Counted from the first letter of the stretch, positions 1 to 11,395 are shown. The stretch is DNA of 64,000 nucleotides from Laburnicola sp. R22_1 (GCA_014281115.1 JACONQ010000002.1:1426001-1490000); one strand, 5' to 3'. Program-made: numbers and translations. Notes: generated by a model not told the origin, from the sequence alone.

Positions 1-41
1 CTGTCCGGCGGGCTGATCTGTCCGGGCTACTGATAGAATAT
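1..41. mobile_element. Right terminal end of a pogo/Fot1-like transposon (rest lies upstream)
   Basis: The first 41 bases are identical to 38230-38270, the right terminal inverted repeat of the pogo/Fot1-like element described at 36061-38270. A second copy of that family therefore ends here and the rest of it lies left of the window. After base 41 the two sequences diverge, which marks the element edge. This copy shows none of the three C-to-T changes seen in the left terminal repeat at 36061. Confidence 0.85.
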
Positions 42-446
42 GTTAGAGCACATAAAGAAGAGCGTTTTGTTTAGACTCTTCTCGTATGGGCGTTCCTTTT
101 TTAAAGACTAGAAATCTTTGAGAATCTCAATAATTCATAATATTCTGTAAAACATTAACAAATCCTACCTCAAGACTAGATAATAGTTCGAAGGTGACGA
201 GTACGCCTTGAGCTGCTCTTAATGAAAGGTTATCAGGAAAATACGGTATCAGGTACACTAGTGGCAATTTGAAATAAGAGACATCGCAATATGATAGTGA
301 ACGTCTAAAGTGCTGGAAAACAAGCAGTACCAAGATTCTGAGTCATGTCTTGAGTTTAGTTGATGGAAAAAAGGAAAAGGGCCTTATGCGACCTTTAAGG
401 AGAGTTCAGTGCATTTCCTTTCAATAATAGTCTTTACCTTCCCGTA
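42..446. other. Intergenic, no gene seen
   Basis: Moderately AT-rich sequence between the transposon end and the decayed minus-strand gene. Only short open frames without recognisable features occur. It may include the 3' flank of the pseudogene. Confidence 0.5.
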
Positions 447-1777
447 TTAAGGAAGAATTTGCTGCCCTGATGCAGACCTGTGACGTAATATCCACTCACC
501 AAAGGTGCATTGAAATGCACATCGAGTCCATTCGACAATATCTTCCGATTCGATTCGATACCGGCGGGCTGCAACCCGGTCGTGCTCATCTATCAACTCA
601 CCGTAGTAGTTGTCATAGACGCTAGCAAGGGCATGATACTGGGCGTCTTCGAACCTTTCAACCAAGGTTGGGAAGTCATGAATTGTAATCATCTGCATTC
701 GGAGGAGGCGATCTTTGCCCCACAATGAATATACCAAGGTTCAGGAAAATCTCTTGGTAGATCCCATTAGAGACACCAACCTCGCTCATCAGCTCCTGGA
801 GATACTCCCATCCGTAATTGAATGAAGAGTCCCTAGGTCGGGTTACGCAGTGAGATGTTGAGGTATCCACGATACTGAGCGGCTGGTCTTGAGATGTCGT
901 CAATGGATATACGTGTGCGTCGAAGGGCCCGTGAATAGACAATAAAGAAGCCATGTCGTTGCGGGTCAGAGAGCGATAAATAGAGGAGAACCTCAAATAC
1001 CGCCACGGGAAATAGCACTGAAAATACGAGGATTATCCAGAAAGATACTTCTGGGACCTATATCTGGCATCGAAGAGGTCGTATAACGCGGATTGACGAG
1101 TGCTGCTTAAGTTCTCTAGAAACCCCTTGACTGTGCCGATCTGCTCGACTTGCCAAGGCTGCAGCATGTTCACGAATGACGACTCGCAACCCCCTAAGCG
1201 TCTATGCTTGATATATGTCTTCAACAGCAGGAAGGCGCTCGCAATGCGCGCGTACTCTGTTGATGAAAGTTCTATAGTGGAATGATTCGCATTCGCATCT
1301 GAGACAACCTCCATAGCTTCTAGTACGCTCTGAGCATACAGTTTGACGATCCCATCTATGTCTTTCATGATATCGGCCAACTTGTACAATATCGCTAGAG
1401 GGTCCGTCCAGTTTAGGATCCAAGAATTGAGAGCCAAGAAGTTCTGAGTAGAGATTGCTTGCCCGATCCATTCAATGTCGCGCTGCGCATCGAGATACCG
1501 GCCTGGAATGGTATCGAGAATCCGGGAAAGCCAAAGAAGGTTCCCGACGGGTCGTGGAAGCTCTCGAACCATGGCAGGAAGGCATGTTTGCGGGTACCAG
1601 AGGAAGATGTCTCTGATGTGGGGGCTCAGATTGAAGAGGTAACAGACGGAAACAAGGTTGCACTTACAGAGAATGAGCCTGTCACATGGTAAGCGGGTGT
1701 TCGGGACGATTGGTTGGGCTGTATCTGGACATTTGAAGCTCTGGAGCGAGCTTTTGAAATGGAAAGGCGGACTTCAT
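447..1777 (-). pseudogene. Decayed hypothetical gene with possible F-box-like N-terminus
   Basis: Read on the minus strand, a coding-like sequence starts at an ATG at 1777 (FPFQKLAPEL, similar to the start of fungal F-box-type proteins). A plausible 55 bp intron (1667-1613, GTAAGT..CAG) would join it in frame to the long stretch ending at 1036. Three lesions break it. A TGA lies at 1684-1682. A TAA at 1035-1033 sits between two open segments that are otherwise in the same frame (1572-1036 and 996-676). A one-base frame change near 700 is needed to continue into the last open segment, which stops at 447. The TAA is what a CpA-to-TpA change of CAA would give. I do not recognise the family; the F-box idea rests on about ten residues. 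Unannotated introns could explain some breaks, but I found none with good borders at the second and third. Confidence 0.5.
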
Positions 1778-2257
1778 TTCGCGTAGATGATTCTGAGAAG
1801 TCTTACCCATTATCTCGGGTTGTGGAAGGAAGATTTACAGTGTTGAAGGGCGACTGCTGCCTATCCATTCCAAGTCATCACGTGTGATCCATTTAACGCA
1901 CTAGACCAATAGGGGTCTAGCAGACATCTGGACTCTACCTGATCCTACTCACATGAATTCTATCATACCTAGGTATTATCTGTCCAGATGTAGAATACTG
2001 AATGTTGAATACTGGATACTAATTACGACCGAACAGCTACCTACCTTTCTTACCACTTGTGGGGCATGTGAAGGTGTCGGATACAATAAATTTCGAGGTC
2101 GAGATTCACGGACATTCCGTGATGAAGCCCGTGCGCATGCGGCATCATGACGTTGGGTGGACCGCGGCTTCTCAGTGATGCCGACGCGAAGTCTTACGGC
2201 CACGCCCAAGCCTCCCATGGCCATCTTGCACGTTGATCCTATCTCCTCACTTGTACC
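1778..2257. promoter_or_regulatory. Intergenic 5' region of the ABC1-family gene
   Basis: A 480 bp gap between two divergent starts. It holds a CACGTG E-box (1879-1884) within a near-palindrome, and a perfect 7 bp inverted repeat CTAGACC/GGTCTAG at 1901-1920. No conserved coding sequence is seen. The E-box is a common binding site for fungal bHLH factors; its use here is only inferred. Confidence 0.35.
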
Positions 2258-4464
2258 ATGCGGACGGCCTTTTGGCTTGGCCGCCAATGTCTGCGTCAAG
2301 GGACCCGGCCATGCGCTCCCTTTGCGATACGAGCCTCGACGCGCCGCTTCGCTTCCGGCTTCATTCGCAGGCATATTGCGACCCCTCGATTCCCGCGCAA
2401 AACGATCCTGTGGTCCGGTGCCAGCGCCGCCGTCCTGGCCCCCCTTGCGTTTGTCGAAATCAGCAACGATGAAACAAGCCACGGAGAAAAGACACACGAG
2501 GAGGCAATGTTGTCAGTTTCGAGACAGGAGCTGAAGGAGCAGGTGCCCAAGGCTTTACAGAACTCAAAGAAGTACCGGCGAGGGATATACTTCTTCCTCG
2601 ACATGTACATCATCGAGCCGATCTGCACAGGGCTCCGCTTCTTGCACCTCATTGTCATCTTCGTCCCAGTGATAGCGACGATACCAGCGATATGGCTGGG
2701 GAAGAGGCAGCCGGACAGGGGCAACGAGAGGAGCGGCACGCTGTGGTGGTACAACTTCCTGGTCACGAGCATGCAACGGGCGGGCGCTGCCTTCATAAAG
2801 GTCAGTATTTCCTTCACATCAACCTCGCTGTGGCTGACTGTATAGCTTGGGCAATGGGCCGCGTCCCGATCCGATGTGTTTCCTACCGAGATGTGCAAGA
2901 CCATGTCTACGCTCCACTCTCACGCTCCCGCACACTCGCTCGAGAAGACGAAGAAGATCATAGAGGATGCCTTTGAAGGGCGCCGCTTTGAAGACATATT
3001 TGAAGAATTCGATGAGACGCCCCTAGGCGTCGGAGCCATCGCGCAGGTCTACAAAGCCAAGCTGAAGCCGGACCTCGCTACGTTGCAAGATATCGACGAG
3101 AATGCGGAGCCCCTGAATCTGCGCCAGCGGATAAGGAAGAATGTGGACGTCACATTGAAGGATATTCCGCATATGGTGCCCTCGGACCATGTCGCAATCA
3201 AGGTGCTACATCCTAACGTGGAGCGGGTTGTGCGCAGAGACCTGCGCATCATGGCTTTCTTCGCGGCTATTATCAATGCGATACCGACAATGGAATGGCT
3301 GTCATTCCCGGATGAAGTTACGCAATTTGGGGAGATGATGAGACTACAGCTCGACTTGCGCATCGAAGCCGCCAATCTGACGCTGTTCCGTCAACATTTC
3401 AAGGAGCGCAATACCGCATGGTTCCCATTTCCTTACACACAATACACTACACGTAACGTCCTGATTGAAGAGTTTGCCCAGGGTATTCCCCTGGAGGATT
3501 TCCTACAAAACGGTGGAGGTCCGTTTCAAGAGGATATTGCTAACGAGGGCCTTAATGCCTTTTTGACCATGGTACTCATTGACAACTTCATCCACGCAGA
3601 CCTGCATCCTGGCAATATCATGGTCCGTTTCTACAAGCCACAGCAATTGGATGTGGGACTCTTCAGTCGGAAAGAAGATCGGACGACTGGTCCCAAAGAC
3701 TCCCCTGATGTTACTGAGGAGGTGCTTCGGCGACTACGCCCGTATAGGGAGGAACCCCAAGAATGGCAAAGGCGGCTTCAAGAGATCGATGATGAAGGCT
3801 ACCGACCCCAGATCATCTTTATTGACACAGGACTCGTCACTGAGCTCAATGCAACGAATCGAACCAATTTCCTTGACCTCTTCAAAGCGGTGGCCGAGTT
3901 TGATGGTTACAAGGCCGGTCACCTCATGGTGAAAAGATGTCGGCAGCCCGAGGCAGTCATCGATTCAGAGGTGTTTGCATTGCGAATGCAACATCTAGTC
4001 CTCGGCGTGAAGAGCCGAACGTTTGCGCTAGGCAATATCAAGATTGGTGACATTCTCAACGAGGTGTTATCAATGGTCCGAGGTCACCACGTCCGCCTTG
4101 AAGGTGACTTTGTCAATGTGGTTCTCAGTATATTGTTATTGGAGGGCATTGGCAGAAGCCTGAATCCCAATCTGGACTTGTTTGCTGGGTGAGGTCATAC
4201 GATAATGAGGTGTAACACTTTGTGCTAACACATTTCTAGTGCACTCCCTATCTTAAGACAATTGGGTACCCAAAGCGGGTCTGCCATGATACGTGGCGGT
4301 GACTTTTCGATGCTCAGAGTTTGGGTTGGTCTTGAGGCTCGTAGTTTCCTCCAGGCATCCATCGAATCCGTAAGTGAGAGCTCATTGGCCTCGACGTCAT
4401 GTCCTAATAATTGTTCTAGGTCGAAAGATGTGTGAAATACGATCAACTTTCACCCAACCTTTAA
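2258..4464 (+). CDS. Mitochondrial ABC1/ADCK2-type atypical kinase (UbiB family), four exons
   Basis: Exons 2258-2800, 2846-4188, 4240-4369 and 4420-4464 give a 686-residue protein. All three introns (45, 51 and 50 bp) have GT..AG ends, and the second has a GCTAAC branch site. The basic, Arg/Ser-rich N-terminus with no acidic residue in its first ~60 positions suggests a mitochondrial presequence, followed by hydrophobic segments (about residues 135-150). Kinase-like landmarks in order are: the family KxGQ signature, with Lys ending exon 1 and LGQ starting exon 2; an Ala-rich nucleotide loop (PLGVGAIAQVYKAKL); VAIKVLHPNV with the ATP-site Lys; the catalytic loop IHADLHPGN; and the metal-binding Asp in IFIDTGL. 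UbiB/COQ8-like proteins support coenzyme Q or mitochondrial lipid homeostasis. The LGQWAASRSDVFP signature and length resemble yeast YPL109C (Cqd1) and animal ADCK2 more than COQ8. The substrate is unknown. Confidence 0.9.
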
Positions 4465-5159
4465 CATCATTTCAACGACTATTTTACTTTGGCAGAGATT
4501 TGGCGTAGTCGCCAATATCCGATTGATCGAAGCGCCGATAAGTCCACTACCACCATCGGCTAAGTTCGGGCCGCATACCAAGTGAGGCCTGTTAAATTCC
4601 GTGGACAACGACACTCTGTACGTCTATTAAGTGCTGAGGGAACAGAGTGAAGTATATGTACCGCAATTGTGGCCAGCGCGTGATCAGCTGGCAAGTCCTA
4701 CGCCATGTGGGCACTCCACCTGACGAAGAATTCTTCAATATCAGTTAATCTCTGGGTCGAAGGCTTTGAACGATCCAGTTGCAGCATACAGAGCTAGGGC
4801 AGAAACTTGATAACTGTGCGTTACCTCAGAATGGGTAATACTAAGTCCAAATGTACACAGGCTTTGTCCTGCGGCTTTGGTACATGCAAGATACATACAC
4901 AAACAGGCGAAGTAGACGATTTTTTTTTTGTTTGCTGGAACAAGAATCTCGTCCCTACAGACGGATCCACCAGCTTATTAATACGGCATAGTTACATAGC
5001 GGGGTAAAGCTCAGCTCCACAACGATCACCCCACTCTATCCATTTGAACTCTCGTCTCCTTCGCTCCTATTTACCTTGCCCTTGGGTCTTGCTGGCTAAC
5101 TTAAAACTTCTTCAATCTCCAAAGTCTCGATATTATCATCAATTCTACTGTTCTACCCA
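4465..5159. other. Intergenic, no gene seen
   Basis: 3' flank of the kinase gene and 5' flank of the kelch gene. A pyrimidine-rich tract (about 5050-5150) just before the kelch ATG is typical of fungal core promoters. A GCGGGG box lies at about 4999-5004. Short open frames here look like chance. Confidence 0.4.
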
Positions 5160-6527
5160 ATGGAACCCGCTGCAGCCGGCGCTCTCTATGCCGCCGAGAA
5201 CTTTTTCTATAGCGCCGCTGCCTTGGTCAAAGGCATCACCCATCCTACCCTCCCCCTCAAAACGAACCTCACGCGCATTCGCTCCGTCCCGCTTTCCCGG
5301 TCCCACCACACGCTCTCAATAATCAAAGGCCGCGCATACATATTCGGGGGCGAGACTGCGCCTAATGAACTTGCGGATAATGACATGCACATTGTCATCT
5401 TGCCCTCCTCTGGCGTTTTGGAGGCGGACTACACGACTATCAAAGCGCGACCCGAGAAAGCTGGCGGCGAAGTCCCCGCATCGAGAAAAGGCCATACAAG
5501 TATAGTGATAGGTGATAGCATATACATTTACGGCGGTGATGGCGTACAAAACGAGAAAAGTCGCGTTTGGGTCTTCGACACTTTACGAAATACCTGGTCG
5601 TGCCTCGACCCTGCTCCAGACACTATGCTCCCCTCACACCGTACGGGTCACGCGGCTGCGGCTTCCGAGCTCCCCGGTCCAAAGAACATAACCTATCAAG
5701 AAGAAGCACCACAGCAACCGGCCGATCCCGCAAAAGTTGTACCGGAGCCCGCGGACGCGGATACTTGGGGGACCATATTCGTGACTGGCGGACGGGATAC
5801 GGAGACTGGAGAGCTGGTGAATGATGCGCTGGCCTTCGACGTGCGAACGCGCACCTGGTCCAATGTTCCCACGCCGAATGGGCCACCGACCGAAGGCTCT
5901 AGTCTTGCGCTCGTCGGAAACAGCTTGTACCACTTCGGTGGGAAGACTGACTCTGGGTCCAGTGCTACAGCAACAACACAAGTTCTCGACGTCTCCCCCG
6001 TGTGGAAACATGCTGAAGGTGGCACGACGCCGTTGACTAGTGGTTGGGCATGGGATTCTCTGTCCGCTCCCACAGAAGCCGATGGTTCGACTAGTCGCGC
6101 TCCTTCACCACGGTTCTCAGCCGGCCTCGAAGGCGTGACTACAGGCCAAGGTAGGTACTACTTGCTCCTCTTTGGCGGTTCGTCTCCAGGACCAGACAAT
6201 ACGACTACCCTGCTCGACGAAATATGGGCGTTCCAACTGCCCTCTGAACGCGCCAGCGCTGCTATTACCAAAGACGCAATGCGTAGTGGCTTGAAGAGGG
6301 AGACGTATGAGGCGCATTGGGCGGAGGTTGAGTGCAAATATACTGACATGACGGGCGAGGAGGTCGTACAAGAGAAGGATAGTGGAATAAAGGGTTTCGG
6401 GTCGAGGACTGGGTTTGCCGCTGCGAAAGGAACAGAGGTTGACGGTGCTAGTGTAATTGTCTGGGGTGGCATGGATGCTGAAGGCAATATTTTGAGCGAT
6501 GGGTGGTTGATCACTGCGGAACGTTAG
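5160..6527 (+). CDS. Kelch-repeat beta-propeller protein
   Basis: Single exon, 455 residues, with the start in good context (CCCAATGG). Five kelch-type blades are visible: SRSHHTLSIIKGRAYIFGGE (about 46-65), SRKGHTSIVIGDSIYIYGGD (about 107-126) followed by a VWVFDTLRNTW strand, WGTIFVTGGRDTETGEL with ALAFDVRTRTW (about 203-233), SSLALVGNSLYHFGGK (about 247-262), PSPRFSAGL with YYLLLFGGS (about 315-340), and a last VIVWGGMDAEGNILSDGW strand at the C-terminus that probably closes the ring. The double-glycine turns and spaced aromatic residues are family hallmarks. No signal peptide or membrane segment is obvious, so it is probably a cytosolic or nuclear scaffold. Kelch proteins of this size have many roles and no specific one can be assigned. 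A Ser/Pro/Thr-rich loop (about 160-200 and 295-312) is extra to the fold. Confidence 0.88.
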   Translation: MEPAAAGALYAAENFFYSAAALVKGITHPTLPLKTNLTRIRSVPLSRSHHTLSIIKGRAYIFGGETAPNELADNDMHIVILPSSGVLEADYTTIKARPEKAGGEVPASRKGHTSIVIGDSIYIYGGDGVQNEKSRVWVFDTLRNTWSCLDPAPDTMLPSHRTGHAAAASELPGPKNITYQEEAPQQPADPAKVVPEPADADTWGTIFVTGGRDTETGELVNDALAFDVRTRTWSNVPTPNGPPTEGSSLALVGNSLYHFGGKTDSGSSATATTQVLDVSPVWKHAEGGTTPLTSGWAWDSLSAPTEADGSTSRAPSPRFSAGLEGVTTGQGRYYLLLFGGSSPGPDNTTTLLDEIWAFQLPSERASAAITKDAMRSGLKRETYEAHWAEVECKYTDMTGEEVVQEKDSGIKGFGSRTGFAAAKGTEVDGASVIVWGGMDAEGNILSDGWLITAER

Positions 6528-6849
6528 TTTGTATTGGTCTTATGTATGCACAAATGGACTCCCAGTCCACAGGTCAAAATCTAACATGGTTGCATAGTCT
6601 AGGGCGAAGAACAAGTAACTTTCAGATTTCAGACTCCTCAGTTCAGCAACAGAGCGGAGCCCATACTCTTGGTATTCGGTATTCGGTATCTTCCAAAGAA
6701 CCTTTCCATCTAGTCCTTCGCACACGATTAACACGACGCAAATGCCCTGAAACTCCAATGTCGAAAAGCCCATCCGTGCCGAGTAGCAAAGGCTCCCAAA
6801 TCACGGCCTCCTCATAGCTCGTGCCTGTTCTCTCTCACTGGCATTGTAC
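6528..6849. other. Convergent 3' intergenic region
   Basis: Shared 3' flank of the convergent kelch and RPB10 genes. It includes a near-duplicate GGTATTCGGTATTCGGTATC at 6671-6690. No coding potential is supported. Confidence 0.4.
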
Positions 6850-7297
6850 CTAGCGTCTGTTAGCCCCTGGCCGGGACATGAACGAGTTGCCATGGGTATG
6901 AGTGCCCTCGGTGGCATGATTGCGGGTCGGCTGCTTGGTGCGGAACTCGTCGCGGAAGGCCAAGCGCTCGCTGGTGGGGACGTACTTGAGGAGCTTCTCG
7001 ATGAGATCGACGTGCGTGAGGATCATGCGGCGGCAGCAGTAGCGCTTGAGCTCCAGTGCGTCGATGGCTTCGCTGTGGGTCGGGGTGTGATTAGTAGATG
7101 AATGCACCGGAGGGGAGAGGGGGCGCGTCTGTGCATGGGAGAGAGGCGTACACGTCTGTCTTGCCGCTGTCGATGGCTTCTAGGTAGGTTTCCCAGAGGT
7201 CGCCGACGACCTGGGTCTGTTAGCTGGGTTATCGAGCCGGGGGAATGCGCGGGGTGGTTACCTTGCCGCAGGAGAAGCAACGAATAGGGATGATCAT
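6850..7297 (-). CDS. RPB10: RNA polymerase I/II/III common subunit RPABC5 (RPB10), three exons
   Basis: Exons on the minus strand are 7297-7262, 7210-7152 and 7072-6850. Introns are 7261-7211 (51 bp, GTAACC..CAG with a GCTAAC branch site) and 7151-7073 (79 bp, GTACGC..CAG with CTACTAAT). The product starts [18 protein letters not shown], then [21 protein letters not shown], which are diagnostic for RPB10. Cys7 and Cys10 and the adjacent CC pair form the zinc site. RPB10 bridges the RPB2/RPB3/RPB11 assembly in all three nuclear polymerases. The predicted 105 residues exceed the usual 70-80 because of a C-terminal tail after KYVPTSER. That tail may be real, or a last small intron may be missed: GCTAAC and CTAG sit just before the stop, but I see no good donor. 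It is divergent from UTP17. Confidence 0.92.
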
Positions 7298-7601
7298 TTT
7301 CCGAATCGAGAGATTTGATGGGTAGCGCGAGGTTGTGCGACAACAAGAGCACACGTTGATGTCTGAGACAGCGAGGTTGAAGCGAAGTCGAGCTTGTCGC
7401 GTTGCTTCGTCGCCGTCAAAGAAATTCCCTCGAGGCGCCGAACCGCGGTCGAGCCAAGGCCGAGATATTGCCGGCGGTGGAGAGCTTGGACCACCTCCGT
7501 CGAAAATTATCTCGAACTTTTGGCGGACGCGGTTTCGACCAGCTACCAGCGAAGGCTTCTACTCGTTTATTTGCCCACGTCTGGTGCGAGCAGAAGCAAA
7601 T
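7298..7601. promoter_or_regulatory. Bidirectional promoter region RPB10/UTP17
   Basis: The 304 bp between the two start codons must carry both promoters and both 5' leaders. Both products serve polymerase I output (a polymerase subunit and a t-UTP factor), so co-regulation is plausible. I did not find convincing ribosome-biogenesis PAC or RRPE motifs by eye. Confidence 0.45.
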
Positions 7602-10600
7602 ATGGCTGATATCAATGGTACGCCGCAATTGAAGAGGAAGAGACAAGGTGCAGAGCAACAGAGGAAGAAGGCGAAAATGCAGGGCAAGAGCGAAGTTGTC
7701 GCAAATGGGGAAGTCGAAGCTGGCACGCCTGCGAAGGCTAAGGGTGCCGCGCCTGAAATCAAATCGACACCGGAACCGAAGGCGAAGCAAGACAAACAGC
7801 CAACGCCGCAGAGTGCTCAGACAAACGAAGGCCCCGCGAACCCCGCTTCCAGTGCACCGTCCACTTCGCGAAAGAAGAAGAACAAGGCGAAATCAAAGAC
7901 AGATAAGCCTCTCGAGACGGAGGGGACAGCTGCGCTAGTAGTGTCAGATGAAGAAGAGGGCGACGTCTCTCAGGAACAGAAGGACGATGCAGCAATAGCC
8001 GTGGAGGCAACCGAGGGGTCTCGGCCGAAAAGGTCTCAGGAAAAGAAACAAAAGAAGAAGGACAAGAAGTCTGTCCCGTGGTCACTCGGTGCTCCTCAAG
8101 GTGGCTGGTTCTTGCCCCAGGATCCCGTGTTCTCTCCCGACGAGAAGTATCTGCTTCTCGGCAAACTGAAAGCCCTGGAAGTGTATGCAACCGATACCTC
8201 GTTGCTGGCTAGGCAGCTGCAAATTGGTGGCACGGGTGTGGCTCTAGCCTACGCCACCTCTTCTACCAACCCGGACCTCGTTTATGTGGCAGATTCCTCT
8301 GGTATCATCACACTCTGGGACTGGACAAACGGCACTAAGCTTGGTCGCTGGGACATCGGAGCAGATGTCCGGAACTTGGTTGTCGTGGAGCAGCCGCGTA
8401 CATCCCAAGATCTTGTGTTCGCCTACGAGGCTGGCAGCTCCCATGTTATCAACGTACACGCTCTTCGAACCGGCTCCGATGCCTCGAAAACGGAGCTCAA
8501 GGAGATATTAACGTCTAGTCGCCCCATCACCGAGATGCAAGTCCTGCTACAAGGAAAGATTGTTGTGCTCAGCACCGATAACTCCATCATTTTCGGGAAG
8601 CGCAAGAAGTTCCATAAGACGGCCCTGCAAGACTTCCAGTATACTTGGCGCGAATTCGAGACGTCGAAGCGTATAACTACTTTTAACGCGTTTGTACAAA
8701 CTCCTGGCACCGATGAGAAGAAAAAGAAACAAGAGCAAAGAGATCATCTCGATCTTGCGATAGGAGATGAGGAAGGAGTGATATACCTCTTTGAGGATAT
8801 TATTTCAAGCTTCGCCGCTATAGAACGGAGTCAGAAGGAGAAGAATGATGAGAAGATTGGGCCAGAGAGTCTGAGGCCGAAACGTTTACACTGGCACAGA
8901 ACTGCTGTCGGTTCACTCAAATGGTCGCTAGATGGTGGGTCGCATGTTGTAGTAGCGGAAGTTATGATGACTGACCAGCACAGGCAATTATTTGATTTCT
9001 GGAGGCGATGAAACGGTTCTCAACATATGGCAGCTTTCCACCGGAAAGCAACAGCATCTGCCCCATTTGACAGCGGCGATAGAGAGCATCGTGGTCTCTC
9101 CATCCGGCGCGTCATATGGAGTGTCACTAGCCAACAATTCCGTAATCGTTTTGTCTACATCAGAACTCAAGGCCAAGACGAACATCGTCGGTATTCAGAC
9201 TCGGATGATTGATGGCAGCCAACTGTCTAAACTATCCGATCCCCATCACTCGTCTAGATTGTTCGACCCTGTGCCTATGGGTGTCGACCCGAAGAACAAC
9301 AATGAGGTCATCTTCGTCACACCGTCATCCCAGCCCCGACGCAAGCTAATGGTTATTTCGGAACCATACGTTCAAACATTCGATATTGCCAATCAAAGAC
9401 CGGTTGCGCGGCAATCTCTGACTCGGAACAACGCTACTGATCCGAACATGGGACCCGACGGCAGGCCAATTCTGGAGCCGAATGTCAATTTACTGCAGAT
9501 CAGTCACGATGGCGCTTGGCTGGCTACTATCGACGAGTGGACACCGCCACCAGCTGACCTAAGACATATCGAGGAAGGGATACCTGCATTCAATGAAGAA
9601 GAACGGACCTTCCGCCGCGAAGTCTACCTAAAGATCTGGCGACGGGATGAGCAGAATGCACAGTGGGTGCTTGACGCACGTATTGATGCACCTCACTTTA
9701 TCGAAGCAGTATCTGCTCATGCCCGTGCTCTCGATCTTGTTGCCGACCCTTCTGGTACGGGATTTGCTACTGTCGGGGAAGACCGAGTGGTACGAGTATG
9801 GAGACCTAAGACCAGAACACGGGATGGCATTGTTGTTCGGGGTGTGGATCAGCGTGGCCTAGTCACCTGGTCTTTGGACCGCGCGACCAAGATAGCTGAC
9901 AAGCTTGACATTGATGAGTCCCACGAAGGTCCGCAAGAGACAACGATACGTACATCTCGGCTAGCGTTTTCTGCAGACGGATCTGTTCTTGCTGCTGGTG
10001 TGTCATGGGCATCAAATGCGGATCCAGGAGTTATTCATGTTATCGACTCCGAAACCGGTACGATCAGACGCTCGATCACAGAAGTTGATGTGACCGCCCT
10101 CGCCGGACTAGCTATTCTCGGTCGTCACTTGGTGATCGTTGGTAGTACGATCGCTGTCTGGGATATGGTCATGGACCAACTCCTATATTGCATCCCGAAC
10201 GAAACACCTGGAATAAAGCTCGCCGTTCATGGTCAGCTACTACACCTTGCAGTCAGTGAAGAAGACGGTACTTTTGCCGTATCAGCACCACGACTCCACC
10301 AAAATGATCCGGACGGCAAGCGATCCAAGAAAGTATCCACCAGAGTGATAATATTTAGTCCTGACGCTTCCAAATCACTTTGGCATGGCAGCATTCCGGA
10401 AGTTGTGCTGGCTCTTGTGTCCGCTAAAGGGGGCAGAGGGTTCATTGCGCTGGACGCATCGTCGAATGTTCGGGTTATCGGGCCAACGGTCGCTACGCTG
10501 CAACTCCCTACCCCTCCACCTGAGTCTGCATCCGCGCCTGTCGCCGAAAGCATGGACGTCGCCGAAGACGATGAAGAGGACAGCGCGCAGGCAGAGTTAC

Positions 10601-10788
10601 AGTTTGATGCGAGCGACGAGCTATTGCAAGCTTCAGAAAACGACAAACCCGTCGTCCGACCAGAACAACTACAGCAAATATTTGACAGCGGACCTTCACA
10701 CGCACTGCCTCCGGTTAGAGACCTTTTCGATGCTGTGGTGGGATTGTATGGGCGGAAGCCAAGAGTAAATGTAGTTAGTGCGACATGA
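7602..10788 (+). CDS. UTP17: U3 snoRNP t-UTP component UTP17/NAN1 (WDR75-like WD40 protein), two exons
   Basis: Exons 7602-8934 and 8984-10788, with a 49 bp intron (GTGGGT..CAG), give 1045 residues. Residues 1-165 are Lys/Glu/Ala-rich and disordered with several basic clusters (KRKR, RKKKNKAKSK, KKQKKKDKK) that fit nuclear or nucleolar targeting. GGWFLPQDPVFSPDEKYLLLG then begins two WD40-type propellers, including GIITLWDWTNGTKLGRWD and ISGGDETVLNIWQLSTG; the latter spans the exon junction and supports the splice. A Glu/Asp-rich segment (about 970-1005) precedes the C-terminus. UTP17 belongs to the UTP-A/t-UTP subcomplex of the small-subunit processome, needed for 35S pre-rRNA transcription and early 18S processing. 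Yeast Nan1 is about 900 residues; the extra length is mostly the N-terminal tail. The frame is open upstream to 7335, but the ATG at 7602 follows the likely leader and begins the basic tail. Confidence 0.88.
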
Positions 10789-11328
10789 CGGTAATTGGGA
10801 ACCGGTGGGACAGTGATTCTATGTAGAGAATACAATTTCCGCATCTTGTTCAACATCTCGTTTAATTATTAGGAGGGGGTGCTTAGAACATGCCGGAGGC
10901 CTGATGCGCAGCCCTACTCCTGCCGGAGATTTGGCGTACCGAATGTCGATGATCACCTGTGGCAGAACACGATGCGATGAAGTGCGTTGCTAGAGGATAC
11001 TGTAGGTACAGCAAGCTCACCTGGTACATGTCACCTAACAAAAGAGTGTGGCGGTTAATATACGGTTGGGGTAGAGGTCGGTCCAATCGAATTAGCTAGC
11101 GCTCGCCCGCTGCTGTGTCGAATATCACCTTCATGTGGTTTCTCTGCAAAAGCGCGTATTGCGCGACCTTTCCAGATGCTTTGGTTCGAATGTTGCGGTT
11201 TGTTTGGCCAAGGAGAGAAGCTTAGTTAGATCGGACGTCGCTATGTATACTGAATACTTGAAACGTCTAAGGCGCGCATTCACTAAATACAATCGCCTAA
11301 GGCTGGTAGCTACACCTAGAATAATAAA
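10789..11328. other. Intergenic flank of the gene island, no gene seen
   Basis: UTP17 3' flank and the last normal-composition sequence before the AT-rich block. Minus-strand 10883-11086 is open for 67 codons but shows no recognisable motif. I would not call it a gene. Confidence 0.45.
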
Positions 11329-11395
11329 GGTTTTTATTTTAAATAATATAATAAAAAAGTAGAGTCTTCTACTTAGTAATTAAAAAGAGAGTAAT
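11329..11395 (-). repeat. Fragment of AC retroposon at the isochore edge
   Basis: Resembles the inner part of the AC constant-end unit (the TTTTATTTTAAATAA..ATAATAAAAAAG..CTTAGTAATTAAAAAG core) but lacks the GTGGCG terminus. It sits exactly where composition changes. Confidence 0.55.

Noticed and set aside
2564..2776. Small minus-strand frame rich in charged residues within kinase exon 1
   Set aside because: Antisense shadow of a conserved coding exon.
1976..2904. Long minus-strand open frames opposite the start of the kinase gene
   Set aside because: They are shadows of the plus-strand kinase exons, which have family motifs and good splice sites.
7335..7601. N-terminal extension of UTP17 upstream of the ATG at 7602
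   Set aside because: Although the frame is open, translation from 7335 would add sequence unlike the family start and consume the divergent promoter.
10883..11086. 67-codon minus-strand open frame downstream of UTP17
   Set aside because: No motif, no supporting splice structure, and chance frames of this size are common in the gene island.
11180..11260. TGGTTCGAATG resembling a tRNA T-loop
   Set aside because: No T-arm stem pairing and no matching D-arm or acceptor stem around it.
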